Origin: Acrasis kona
Lineage: Eukaryota; Heterolobosea; Eutetramitea; Acrasida; Acrasidae
Direction: 5' to 3'
Length of the DNA: 64,000 nucleotides
Assembly (NCBI GenBank): GCA_026419775.2
Contig: JAOPGA020001455.1
Coordinates: 1-64,000, forward strand
Position 1 is the stretch's first letter; each line of letters starts with the position of its first letter. Below the pieces are notes generated by a model. That model searched no databases, was not told the origin of the DNA, and saw nothing but the letters and a program-made list of their open reading frames with translations. Positions 1-9,700 of this stretch are shown in pieces. The translations under genes and the position numbers were made by a program.

Positions 1-1
1 C

Positions 2-883
2 GAAACTAGAACAAATTACTTCTTATCAGGTGCTAAAGGATATCTCGCCAGCATAAAGCCAGATGCCACACTCCATCCTTGTCATCAATTTTTGCAATTT
101 GCAGTTGACTGTTTTAATTATTTTACAACCGACAAGTACATTGGTTCATGTTCTGAAATCATGCTGTTGGAGTTGATCAATCTCCATAACTTTTATAACA
201 CTGAGTTTGGGAAGTATATATCGCATGACAAGAGAATATCCAATACACTCGGTAACATTGATATGCGTGCCATCATGGGAAGAGTACAGGTTCTAAGAGA
301 GACAGAGGGTGATAACGAGTATGCAGAATACATTTGCAGCTTATACGCACAAGTCTTTGATGAGCTCTCCTCAATCATCCCCAAAGAATCATTCGCGACA
401 AGAAGACTATTCGCATTGTTGTGCTTAAAAAGTTTGAAGTTGAAAAAATCAGTTTTGTTGAGGGATGATCAAAACACAAAGATCTTAGCCGATCAATTGA
501 CAAAGCTCATACTAAAACCAAAGGTCTTGAAGGTCATGGTGTGCCTTATAGAGGTCATAGAGACTGTCTCAAAATACTATATGACGGAGTTGTTGCTGTG
601 CAGGGACTCAAAGGAAAGTGAACATATAATAAGCAACCTAAAGTTAAACTTGGAGGCTGTAGCTATTCTGGATGATTTGTATTTTAAAACAAAACTCTCG
701 ATGATTAAGAAGGAAATTGAGACTGTACTTAACTTCCATTCGTCCACTACTCGTAATGTTGTAGATACTTCCTTCTCTGAGGTTCTGGAATTGGTTTCTT
801 ATCCTGCTGGTGAAAATCCCACCGACGATGAGTCCAGACAGCTAAATCACAGAGATGATGCATTCTTAGAATTTTTATCATAA
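2..883 (+). CDS. 3' end of an unidentified helical protein (5' partial)
   Basis: The reading frame is open from base 2, so the gene begins before the window; an apparent start near base 92 is only an internal TTG. About 293 C-terminal residues are visible. They are rich in Leu, Lys and Glu and look largely alpha-helical, without a membrane segment or signal peptide. A Lys/Leu/Val-rich stretch about two thirds of the way through resembles helical-repeat packing, and the tail is acidic and polar. I recognise no domain. The stop reads TAAAG, the usual stop context in this window. The next gene starts about 130 bp downstream on the same strand. It could be the end of a HEAT/ARM-like scaffold, but that is a guess. 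Confidence 0.7.
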   Translation, partial: ETRTNYFLSGAKGYLASIKPDATLHPCHQFLQFAVDCFNYFTTDKYIGSCSEIMLLELINLHNFYNTEFGKYISHDKRISNTLGNIDMRAIMGRVQVLRETEGDNEYAEYICSLYAQVFDELSSIIPKESFATRRLFALLCLKSLKLKKSVLLRDDQNTKILADQLTKLILKPKVLKVMVCLIEVIETVSKYYMTELLLCRDSKESEHIISNLKLNLEAVAILDDLYFKTKLSMIKKEIETVLNFHSSTTRNVVDTSFSEVLELVSYPAGENPTDDESRQLNHRDDAFLEFLS

Positions 884-1012
884 AGCTTTTTTTTAACAGT
901 GTTCGCTTTAGTTTGTTTTTCCACATCCCTCTTTTTGATTGAATTGCGGAGAAATTGGAAGTCCATTTCTGCACCAAAAGGGACCCGTTGCAAAAATTTC
1001 GTAAACTCCACA

Positions 1013-3513
1013 ATGGACGGTGCGAGTATAACATCGCGGCAGACATTCAACCGGCTTAAGTTAAAAAATCAATTTTCATGGTGGCTATGTTCATTAGCGG
1101 ATATTTGGAGTGGTATGTTGCTTTTTTTTATTGAATTAATTTGTTAGGTTACGTAATGTGGTCGCTTATGGTGGAATTCGTACCGTCTATATACACTGTT
1201 TTATTAGAAGATGAATCTAATCGATGTACTCATTTTCTGTGGGTCGGCTGTGTCCTGTTATCTCCCTGTATTTTGCACTTGGTTATGGCATTTTTTGCAC
1301 AAATAAGAGCCTTTATGGCCAACAAAAACCATTTCGTAAGAAGTTTATCCAGCGATTCGCTTGATGGATATGGATCCGGTTTTGATGATGATGTAGGATA
1401 TGTAAACAATTATTTCAAAAAGACGTGGTCTATGGCTGCAAAAATGATTACTCTACTGCGAAAACCAATTTTATGCATCGTTTCATTGATCGGCTTATTA
1501 TCAAATTACAACTTTAGTAACCCAAGCGCGAGAGCAGTAATGGTTGGCTGTGGCGTCTCGGCATCCTGGCTACAATTGTCTTGTAGTATGCGCGATATCA
1601 TGAAGGACAAGGGATCTAGCATGTCTAACCGAAGAGGAGAAAGACAATTATGGGGAGTGATTCTAGGATGGCTTCTCATGCTGTACATTCGTTTCGCTTA
1701 CCTTTCGCTCAACCCACTGTTCCTAGGTGAACATGGATTCGCAATTACAACAACATCGCTACTAGTCGGAAGCATATGCATCACATTAGTCGTTCTTGAG
1801 GAGCTGATTGGTCATTTTGTTGAGACAGAAGAACCTTTGCAAGTTGTCGACGAACATCGATATGTTGTTGATGTGGAGCAGTCAGATTTGGACAGTTCTA
1901 ATTTTGAAGACGAAGAAGTGTCTTCGTCGCCTCTGATGGTGAACAGATCAAAAAGAGTAATCATTAGAAAAATCATTTTATTTATTTGGATGGCTACTTC
2001 ACGTGGCTGCTCTCTCGGCTCTTTAATGTTCATTACACATTGGTTATTCACATCGAGTTCCATCATACCAAGATGGGCTCTTTTACCTGCATTCCCTTAC
2101 AATGTATTAATTCTCTTATCAGTTACCTTAGGATGTGTGGTGGCTAATGTGACTAAGCTTTTCTGTTCAATCATTGGAGGATCGTTATTAATGACGTCCT
2201 GTTTGATTTTGTGCTTTGTTGATAATCAAGAAAATGTATATCAAAATGTATTTGTATTGTTAATTTTGGGCGGGTGTCTGTTGGGATTCTTGCTACCAAG
2301 TATGTGGATCTCCACATTAGAGATGAAAAGTCAAGCAAACTCAAACTTGAGCATGTCCATCACAATGTTAGTCACTGCTCTTGTGTATTTATCGCAAATG
2401 TATGTTACTTCAATGTTTGTTGTTTCGAGAAATTATTCCTTCCATTCTTCTTTTGAGGACAATCTTCAGCGAATCTTCAGAGAGAAGCCCCAGATCTGTT
2501 TTATTGTTAGTTGCGGGTTGATTGTAATTGGACTCAGGTCTCGCCTTTTTAAAAGGCCACAGTTCAAGATGGAGAAGGACACAGCACTAGGCCCGAAAAG
2601 AAGAAGAATTCCGACTGCAAACAAAAGAATTTTAATTTTAACCTTTTCATTATTCTTATTTATATTTATTCCATCCATCATTTCGAGACTTGTATCAAGA
2701 ACAACCACTCACAGTATGCCAGGGGTACGAATGACCGCAAGTGATGACACTATGAACAATGATGAAGCTGAATCAAAGATTATAAGTTATAATGTTCGTC
2801 AAGGTTTTTGCGTGCACGGGCGCAACAACTTCAGGGATCTAGCAGATCAGATACAAAAAATCGTCCAAAAAGCACATGTGATTGGGTTGCAAGAAAGTGA
2901 CACCAGCAAGATTACATCGGGAAATGTTGATTTGATCGAATACTTGTCATACCATCTTAATATGAAGGAATACTACGGACCTGGTCCTAGAGAATGTACA
3001 ATGGGTGTTTCTGTTATGTGTTCTTCCAACTATGATATTCTTAGCAGTAAATTCCACTCCTTAACATCTCACCATACACAAAAAAGCGTTCTGACAGAGG
3101 TTGAGTTTGGTGTCACACGGAACGGAACTAAAAATAGATCTTTTACATTTTTTAACATTTTGTTGGGATCACATCAACTTGATCAAGCCAAACAGTTAAA
3201 TGAGACCTCAAAGCGATTGAAGCAGAGAAAAAATAATGATGTGATTATTGTTGGTGACTTTAACTTACATCCCAACTCCACCATCCTCAAGAACATGATT
3301 GACGACAATAGCGTTGTGGATACTATGGCCAAGGTCCATGGCAGTAATTTCAAAGCAACCACATCCAAGCATGAAACAATTGATTACATTTTCTATAATA
3401 TGTATGAGGAGAGGATTCATCTGCTCAATGCAACTGTTGTGCAGGCTAAAAAAGGAATTAGTGACCATTACCCAGTCCTTGCAACATTTCAACATGATTT
3501 TACAAACGATTAA
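1013..3513 (+). CDS. CWH43: CWH43-like multi-pass membrane protein with C-terminal endonuclease/exonuclease/phosphatase-fold domain
   Basis: Exons are 1013..1112 and 1148..3513, giving 821 aa. The 35-nt intron has a GTATGT donor and TAG acceptor and joins the frames exactly. The first ~560 residues hold roughly ten or more hydrophobic segments separated by polar loops. The last ~240 form an EEP (DNase I-like) domain: ISYNVRQG near the start, LQESD with a metal-binding Glu, VGDFNLHP, DYIFYN and the terminal SDHYP motif. This order of membrane region then EEP domain is that of yeast Cwh43 and animal PGAP2IP/CWH43, which act in remodelling the lipid part of GPI anchors to ceramide. Location in ER/Golgi membranes is inferred from that family. 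The EEP catalytic motifs look intact. Alternative: another membrane-tethered EEP protein. Confidence 0.78.
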
Positions 3514-3633
3514 AGGGGAGCGGTTGAAAGAGTTGGAAGAGGATGTTATAGTAGGAAGTGAAGACCGGTCAATTTGGAAAGATGTAACAAAGGTTCTTGT
3601 TGATCTATTTAAACTACAAATTTATAAAGTATC

Positions 3634-4292
3634 TTATTGCTCCTCTTTGTATCCATTCAATTTTTTGATGACTTTTGCGGGATTTCCACCAACCACAACA
3701 TAGGATGGAACATTCTTTGTGACAACAGCACCAGCTGCCACAGTCACGCCATCTCCGATTGTGACACCTGGACCTAGTTTGTGTTAGTGGGTTTTAATTC
3801 ATCAAGACTTACAAATTATGCATCCACCCCCAAGCCAAACGTTGTTTCCAATGGTAACTGGCTTTGAAAGTTCTGTGTATCCCGGTCTTCTATTTCTGAC
3901 TTCAGGATCCACATCATGAGTTGCGGCATAAATTTGAACAGATGGAGCACACATGCAGTTATCACCAATGGTTACTGGTGCACAGTCCAAAATAACACAA
4001 TTAAAGTTCATGTAGAAATTTTCTCCAACACGAATGTTCTTCCCATAATCGCAGCGGAATGTTGGTTCGATGTATAAACCTTTTCCTGCAGCACCGAACA
4101 AGCTTCTAATGATTTCTTCTCTCTTATCTACCTCATTAATTGAAGTTTTGTTGTATTCCTCAATAGCTACTCTGCATTTCAGCCTCATATCTACTAGTTC
4201 CTTAAAGGTATTAGATTCGTACTGTGTTAATTTCATACTTGAACCATTGGGTCGTAAGGACCTCCAGAACACATCTTGTCGAACTCAGACAT
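3634..4292 (-). CDS. Maltose/galactoside O-acetyltransferase family (hexapeptide-repeat acetyltransferase)
   Basis: Exons on the minus strand are 4292..4239, 4200..3813 and 3773..3634, giving 193 aa, normal for the LacA/Maa/NodL family. The start ATG opens the N-terminal Mac domain ([13 protein letters not shown]). After a 38-nt intron the frame resumes at [17 protein letters not shown], matching the family spacing. The left-handed beta-helix region follows ([27 protein letters not shown]), with the catalytic His in [11 protein letters not shown] 39-nt intron splits GGGCIIC from PGVTIGDG; the last repeat ends GGNPAKVI. The enzyme would transfer acetyl from acetyl-CoA to a sugar hydroxyl in the cytosol. 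The family is mainly bacterial and fungal, so old lateral transfer is possible, but the introns show it is a resident nuclear gene. A retained AG inside the first intron would predict a longer, less family-like protein. Confidence 0.85.
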
Positions 4293-4571
4293 TTTTTTTT
4301 GGTATTTAGCAAATCAACAATTAAAGATGAACTTTTATTGGGTGAAACACGTATCTTTGTCTAATATGGTTCAAAAAGTTATGAGTATATTGTAAAAACA
4401 CCTGTCTCAAAAACACAGCACATCTGCTAGAGAATGTGAGAACAATTTATTCCACATTGAATCTTTCATTGAAGGTGGATTACTTATGTATTAGCGATAA
4501 CAAAAAGTAAGGCAAACGCGTGTCTTGAGTACATTGAGACAAAGATATCAAAAAGTTTAATTTATTTACAT

Positions 4572-5396
4572 TTATCTACGTGCTGCAATCTGCAATACAC
4601 CAGCAATGAGATACAAACCACCTGCAATGACCCACAAGACACCAGCTTGAGTTTGGAATGATCTACTTCCAACAGTTCTTAAGAAACTGTGCCATGCGAT
4701 GGATCCTAGTAGTAACAATACTGATGCAACAGTGTACATAACTGTGGCAATACCATTCAAGTACAAGCTGGAGATCAAACTCTTTGGTGCAACTTGGAAA
4801 GTGCCACTGTTGCGACTGTTCATGTTGCTCATGAATGTGTGGTACAAGAAAATGCCATCAACAATAGCACCATAGTTGCGTAGCAAGAAGTAGGTTAAGA
4901 TTAATGAGGAACCAATGATCCAAATGATGGTACCAGCGTTGAAAGTGTCAAATCTTGTGCTTCCAGCTAACCATAGAGCAGCACCAATAATCATAAGGAT
5001 GCTCCCTAAGAAGAAGGCAATGCTTCCAAAGATGTTCAAAAAGTGATATGGTGTTCTTGAATTCTTGTTTCCGATGTCAAATCCTCCAATAAAGGCGAAT
5101 ATTGATGCCAAAGTGAAAAATGAGAATGCAATTATCCAGAGGACACCACTGGCAACGTAGTGATATCCAAACTCGGCCAAACTGATTGCAGCACCGACTA
5201 ATAGTAAGGTACCTCCAATGAACATGGATAGACCCATTAGGGCTCCCATGATTTGCGATAAAACCTGTGATTTTGCTTCAACTGGTGCTGCATAAGCTGT
5301 TTGAGTGACTGTTGTTTGGGTCACTGTGGTTGCTCCAGGTCCGTCTAGAACTTTTGTGGGGATTGTTGAAGGGAGAACAGTTGTTGATGTATTCAT
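4572..5396 (-). CDS. Multi-pass membrane protein with YrhK-like repeats
   Basis: Single exon, 274 aa. After a ~45-residue Thr/Val-rich N-terminal tail there are about seven hydrophobic segments. Three are similar: ASGVLWIIAFSFF, AGTIIWIIGSSLIL and QAGVLWVIAGGLYLIAG. The shared G-x-(L/I)-W-(I/V)-I pattern and paired helices resemble the bacterial YrhK domain. I make that comparison by eye. No catalytic or channel motif is visible and no function can be assigned. There is no cleavable signal peptide, so the first hydrophobic segment would serve as the anchor. The stop is TAAATG. It lies 279 bp from the divergently unrelated acetyltransferase start and shares its strand. Confidence 0.72.
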   Translation of the reverse strand: MNTSTTVLPSTIPTKVLDGPGATTVTQTTVTQTAYAAPVEAKSQVLSQIMGALMGLSMFIGGTLLLVGAAISLAEFGYHYVASGVLWIIAFSFFTLASIFAFIGGFDIGNKNSRTPYHFLNIFGSIAFFLGSILMIIGAALWLAGSTRFDTFNAGTIIWIIGSSLILTYFLLRNYGAIVDGIFLYHTFMSNMNSRNSGTFQVAPKSLISSLYLNGIATVMYTVASVLLLLGSIAWHSFLRTVGSRSFQTQAGVLWVIAGGLYLIAGVLQIAARR

Positions 5397-5552
5397 GTTG
5401 TTTTTTTGATTGTGTAAGTTTAATATTCCAGGATTGGTTTAAATATATCTTATTAACTAAAAATAACATGAGATCTAAATAGATTATTTCCTTTTTAATG
5501 GTGATGCTTATTTAAATTTGTTATTAGAAAGTGTTTCATAGTTTAAAATGTA

Positions 5553-5626
5553 GCGGGTTTAGCGCAGTCGGTTAGCGCGTAGGTCTCATAATCCTAAGGT
5601 CATGAGTTCGATTCTCATAATCCGCA
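5553..5626 (+). tRNA. tRNA-Met (CAT), elongator type
   Basis: A full cloverleaf without intron: acceptor GCGGGTT pairs with AATCCGC, D stem GCGC/GCGC, anticodon loop CTCATAA with CAT at 5587-5589, T arm ATGAG-TTCGATT-CTCAT and discriminator A at 5626. The anticodon stem has a T-T at its base of the loop, as in other eukaryotic elongator tRNA-Met. The 5' end is G-C rather than the A-T of eukaryotic initiators. A-box and B-box (GTTCGATTC) are intact and a T run follows at once, giving a polymerase III terminator. Confidence 0.96.
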
Positions 5627-5893
5627 TTCTTTTTTTACCTTAACTATGCAGTATCTAAGTCTTCCCGCTAGCAGGCCTAAAACTTTACAGTACGCCGGCT
5701 AGATCTCTATTCTATAAAAAATTATTGCGTCTGAGTATTCATCAAATGGCACCGGGTGAAGGTTAACAATCATATCCGATTGATATCCAATTGGAATCTT
5801 CATTTTTGCTTCAAGTATTGTGGAAAGAAGCTTTCTGTCATAGACATCATCTTCGACATATATGACCTAATTTTTGTAAGGAGCTCAACCGAG

Positions 5894-7141
5894 ATGTTTT
5901 ATGACCTGGTGATTTTATCACATGAGGGGACGAACATTACTCAATACGCTCCTGCATTGTTCAAGCGTGATCTTGTATATTGGAGAGATGCATTGCAGAT
6001 GCGCAGTTTACCTCAAATGTTAAAGCTGCCGGGTGTTCTAGGAATTAAATTGAAGGAGTCATTCGATTGCGGTTTTTATAGTTTTATAAGATATTATCCC
6101 CACACTTCCTATTTTTATCAAGACCTTGTCCTCTATTTCAAATATGTATGTAGAATTAAGGATACTGCCACTGCCACATTTCTAATAAGAGATTTATATG
6201 AGGGCGAACTATCAAATCTTCTCCCTACTGCCTGCTCTGAAAATTGTATTGATATTGTTAAAATTCTCGTTAGCAGGGGTGCACGTTCTTTTCAAGAATC
6301 AGTACAAGAAGCATGTTTATCCGGTAATGTAGATATTATGAATTTTTTGCTTGAAAAGGGAGCACTATTAAACAAGGTGACACTCCTAAATGCGTGTAGG
6401 GGTGGCAACTCTTTAATCATCGATCAGATTCAACAGCACGACCAAAGGTATACTGATGCCATCATAGGGGCGTGCTACTCTGGCAATAAAGATTTGGTGA
6501 TATATTTTAGAACAAAAGGTGGCGAGCTGACTCAAAACGCTTTTATTGCAGCATGTACAAGCGGCAATGTTGGGTTGGCAGAGTGGATATTGAGGGACAT
6601 AGCAATAGGCGAGATATTTAGTCAATATGCAAGACTAGCCATGAAAGCCGCGTGCAGAAGTGGTCACATTCATGTTGTTAAAAAATTAATTGCACTTGGT
6701 GCGACAAATTTTAATCCATCCTTCGACAAGGCCTGCCTGAGTGGTAACGAAGACCTTATCCAATTATTAATAGATAAGGGAGCAGATGCTTGGTCTGAGG
6801 GCCTCTGTGCAGCATGCGAAATGGGAGATTACTTGCTTGCTAAAAGAATGATACAAAATGGTGCTGTCATCAAAAATACTCATTTTCATGCTGCCTGTCA
6901 GAGAGGAGAAATATCTGTAATGAAGCTGCTGATAGAAAATGGAGCCTCTGATTTTAGCAATGGACTGGCAATGGCTTGTTTGGCCGGAAACACGCCAGCA
7001 ATCAATCTTTTGATACATCATGGTGCTGAACCTGGAGAAAAAAGCTCGAGATTCGCAGAAACGCAGAGGCACATACATGTTTATTTAATGTTCAAACCAG
7101 AAGGTTGGAAACATCAAAATATCACAACACAGTCCAAATAA
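5894..7141 (+). CDS. Ankyrin-repeat protein
   Basis: From the ATG at 5894 the protein is 415 aa. The frame is open upstream to at least 5756 but without an ATG, so a 5' exon cannot be excluded. After ~100 residues of non-repeat sequence there are about ten ankyrin-type repeats of ~32 residues, with recurring cores such as ACLSGNVDIMNFLLEKGA, ACRSGHIHVVKKLIALGA and ACLAGNTPAINLLIHHGAE. The 'A-C-x-x-G-N' helix start is shared by nearly all repeats, suggesting internal duplication. Such repeats mediate protein binding; the partner is unknown. The stop lies in AAATAAAT, so the AATAAA hexamer includes the stop codon. The gene follows the tRNA-Met by 267 bp. Confidence 0.85.
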   Translation: MFYDLVILSHEGTNITQYAPALFKRDLVYWRDALQMRSLPQMLKLPGVLGIKLKESFDCGFYSFIRYYPHTSYFYQDLVLYFKYVCRIKDTATATFLIRDLYEGELSNLLPTACSENCIDIVKILVSRGARSFQESVQEACLSGNVDIMNFLLEKGALLNKVTLLNACRGGNSLIIDQIQQHDQRYTDAIIGACYSGNKDLVIYFRTKGGELTQNAFIAACTSGNVGLAEWILRDIAIGEIFSQYARLAMKAACRSGHIHVVKKLIALGATNFNPSFDKACLSGNEDLIQLLIDKGADAWSEGLCAACEMGDYLLAKRMIQNGAVIKNTHFHAACQRGEISVMKLLIENGASDFSNGLAMACLAGNTPAINLLIHHGAEPGEKSSRFAETQRHIHVYLMFKPEGWKHQNITTQSK

Positions 7142-7206
7142 ATTATTTTTGTAACAAAATGTCTTTTATACATGACTCATTGTGAGTGCCGAGGTTAAGA
7201 TTGAGA

Positions 7207-7794
7207 TTAGAATAGTACACAACCCATTTTTCTTGTTCCATTTTTTGCTTGAAAAGCAACACATTCTCCCATACTAGCGTAATGGTTTAATTGTTCGACT
7301 GTAAACACGCTGTGCACGTCTTTCTTACAAGATTTGCAATATTTCTTTGATTGGTAGCCAATGTCCTCCAAGTCTTCCCAAACCATAGGACATTCAAATT
7401 CCATTTTAGGGCACACAGTGATTTCTGTGCGGGTCCGGGTGTAAGGTAGAAATTCTTTGTTTTGGTGTGGAGGAAGGACCCTTACTCTTCTTCTGTATAA
7501 CCTGAGCCAATCTTTTACTCCATTCATTCTACTAAAATGTGGCCACGTAGAGAATACAACATCCTTCCAAATCATGTTACTTTGCTCAGCACGCTTGTTG
7601 ACTACATATCCATAGTTTTTGAAGAATAGTTTCTTTTCGCGTGTTGTGACCGTAATGAGCACGCTCCAGTTAGCGCATAAAGAGGCACACATCATGAGAG
7701 TATTTGCATTGCAGTAGGTTAAAACATGCAAGACGATATCATCTGATAGTGCGCCATTTTGTTCAATAAAATCATGCGCAGTGTAGTTTCCCAT
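7207..7794 (-). CDS. F-box protein with Cys-rich C-terminal domain and possible CaaX tail
   Basis: Single exon, 195 aa. An F-box-like helix set lies at residues ~14-60 (LSDDIVLHVLTYCNANTL, then CASLCANWS). Residues ~130-185 carry a compact Cys-rich module: CPMVWEDLEDIG, YCKSCKKDV and a final GECVAF, the kind of small zinc-binding or beta-rich unit seen repeatedly next to F-boxes in protists. F-box proteins link substrates to SCF ubiquitin ligases through Skp1; the substrate is unknown. The last four residues, CVLF, fit a CaaX prenylation box of the geranylgeranyl type. Together this suggests a membrane-tethered F-box protein, as known for FBXL2-type proteins, but prenylation is inferred from four residues only. 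Confidence 0.75.
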   Translation of the reverse strand: MGNYTAHDFIEQNGALSDDIVLHVLTYCNANTLMMCASLCANWSVLITVTTREKKLFFKNYGYVVNKRAEQSNMIWKDVVFSTWPHFSRMNGVKDWLRLYRRRVRVLPPHQNKEFLPYTRTRTEITVCPKMEFECPMVWEDLEDIGYQSKKYCKSCKKDVHSVFTVEQLNHYASMGECVAFQAKNGTRKMGCVLF

Positions 7795-8735
7795 AATTTA
7801 ATAGGTACTTGAAGTAGAACTCTCCTGATTGACCGTTACAAGATACTGAATGTAAAACTGACCATCGATAGGCAACAGAAACTACAGTCCCATATTATGT
7901 CAATAAACTGGTTTATAATTGGTTTATTTTGATACTTTTGACCAACCACAAATACGAGTGCTATATTGTCATGACGCCTCCGGTGCAATAGAATATCTTA
8001 TTGAGTATTTTCAATGGACAGTTAAAATCTCCTCTCCCAGGTGTAACTTCGATAGTTTATCCTCAACAACTGATTTCTAGGGTTCAACTTCCATCTTGTT
8101 GAAGCAATTCAATTTGTATAGACTCTGTCTTATACGGAAAGTGACCAGCACTCAATATACTTAAGTAAATGAGTTACAACATACAAACATGTACAAGAAA
8201 AGGAGAGAAAGACTGAGACTGGGACTTGGAGAACAATTGCTTAGCTTTCAGTAGCAAATCAATTATGCTCATAATGTACTTCGTAATTATTTGAATGTCG
8301 TGGAGTAGATTTTTATGTACAATGTCTCTACATGATTCGAATGTAATGTTGGTGAGTGAGATGTGAAATTTTTTGTACATCACTTCGGGATAGGTAGTGG
8401 CTTATAGGTAGGTTCGAATTTGTGAAGATTTAATTAATGTGTTCAGACCTGGACCAGCCACTGTACCAATATATGATAACTCCTCACATGTGAAGAATTC
8501 TGCTCGGTTGTAAATCCATTTTGATTCAATGCATCTTATCCTCTCCAGCTGGAGAGGTTATGTTATTGTGGTTCAATATAATAATTCAAACACAACTTAC
8601 CCGGTACACTATTTAGCCATAATATTAAAGATATTGTGGCAACCTCCGTTGGTGTGCTCAGAGAACCATTAGAGCTCCGGGTTGCATTTAAGCTGGCCAA
8701 GATTATTTTGTAAAGTTTCACAGTTCACAGAAAAC
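7795..8735. other. Intergenic region between divergent genes, no gene found
   Basis: This 941-bp stretch separates the F-box gene (minus) from the FAM210-like gene (plus) and must contain both promoters. A 69-codon minus-strand ORF at 8174..8383 has no recognisable features. A GGTTCGAAT sequence near 8411 resembles a B-box but lacks the pairing of a tRNA. A perfect 18-nt palindrome lies at 8540-8557. Confidence 0.6.
8540..8557. repeat. 18-nt perfect palindrome
   Basis: CCTCTCCAGCTGGAGAGG is its own reverse complement. It lies 179 bp upstream of the FAM210-like start codon in otherwise AT-rich intergenic DNA. It could be a dimeric transcription-factor site (the centre CAGCTG is an E-box) or a hairpin; no function is shown. 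Confidence 0.6.
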
Positions 8736-9284
8736 ATGCAAAAGGCTTCAATTTTTAGAGCATTAACCAGAATCCGTGGTATTAAGCAACTTCCACAACG
8801 TGCTTGTTTATTGACACCTCAGACTAGGTTTTTCCACAGAAATCTTTGTCAATTGAGTTCCACTCAAACAGGCGGTACGGAGCAGGACAAAGCAGAAAAG
8901 CATGCAAAGATTAATACAAACACACCACAAGACGAAAAAAAAAACTTTTATCAAAAAACCAAAGACCTTATACGGAAGTACGGTGCCACTGGAGTCGCCG
9001 TCTATTCCTTTCTTTATTTTGGTACAGGTGTAGCCGTTTACTATTGTCTACAAAACAATATACTCCCAGTTGAGAAAGTTCACAAATGGGTTGGCGAATA
9101 CATTACTGTGGACAAGTCAGATGAGGCAGGGTTTTTACCGCGCCTTGTTGGAAAAATTGATGACGAAAAAAAAGCCTTGAATATATTATTATCCTGGTTT
9201 GCCACTGAAGCGTTTGAGCCTGTTCGTTTCCCCCTCACTTTGCTATTAACACCACTAATAATTAAATTAATTAAGCGAAGATAA
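8736..9284 (+). CDS. FAM210/DUF1279-like mitochondrial membrane protein
   Basis: The ATG at 8736 gives 182 aa; an in-frame TTG 54 bp earlier is not a likely start. The first ~45 residues (MQKASIFRALTRIRGIKQ and on) are rich in Arg, Leu and Ser and free of acidic residues, a typical mitochondrial presequence. A polar linker follows, then the DUF1279 signature: LIRKYGATGVAVYSFLYFGT, a membrane helix with aromatic and Gly residues. A second hydrophobic segment near the C-terminus (FPLTLLLTPLIIKLIKRR) ends in basic residues. FAM210A/B proteins sit in the inner mitochondrial membrane and affect mitochondrial translation or dynamics in animals; the role here is inferred. Stop context is TAAAGG. Confidence 0.75.
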   Translation: MQKASIFRALTRIRGIKQLPQRACLLTPQTRFFHRNLCQLSSTQTGGTEQDKAEKHAKINTNTPQDEKKNFYQKTKDLIRKYGATGVAVYSFLYFGTGVAVYYCLQNNILPVEKVHKWVGEYITVDKSDEAGFLPRLVGKIDDEKKALNILLSWFATEAFEPVRFPLTLLLTPLIIKLIKRR

Positions 9285-9700
9285 AGGAATGCGGTATACT
9301 TCATTGAATGTAGGCGTCAGTTCAAAATAAATAGAGCTTCGCAACAAATAAATTCATTCGAATATTTGTATTGTTTGTGAATACATTTTATCTTGTGAAA
9401 ACATGACTCGATCGATATTCTTCGTTTAGCATCCAATAATGATAGCACCGGAGAATTGAAGATCAGAACTTGTACAATAGAAGGTTTTATAACGAACAGA
9501 CACAGTTTCTTGTATTTGACTCTGTCCATCGTTGATTTCTGAGATAACCAAAAGAAAGCCGTCTTTGGAATAAACACAAACATGAAGACAATCGAAATAA
9601 TATTTGATTGATCATTGGTTCATGATTTTTGTTGCATCGTTGGATGGCTTGAGTTGTGTTCCCCCCAGAGATTGAACTAAAAAATTTTAGTCAACTACAA
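9285..9700. other. Intergenic region, no gene found
   Basis: About 416 bp between two plus-strand genes. A short minus-strand ORF at 9317..9583 shows no domain and no clean start. The stretch presumably holds the 3' UTR of the FAM210-like gene and the SMC6 promoter; I see no repeat or RNA gene. Confidence 0.5.

Noticed and set aside
4222-4238. A 17-nt intron in the acetyltransferase gene
   Set aside because: The same GTATGA donor used with a later AAG acceptor (4201) gives a 38-nt intron of normal size and a protein that matches the Mac-domain spacing much better.
5756-5893. GTG start for the ankyrin gene
   Set aside because: Eukaryotic nuclear genes start at ATG; the next in-frame ATG is 5894. 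A 5' exon may exist but no intron of normal size fits.
8174-8383. 69-codon minus-strand ORF
   Set aside because: No recognisable motif, no neighbouring exons that extend it, and AT-rich sequence makes such an ORF likely by chance.
8405-8425. B-box-like GGTTCGAAT suggesting a third tRNA
   Set aside because: The flanks do not form T, anticodon or acceptor stems and there is no A-box at the right distance.
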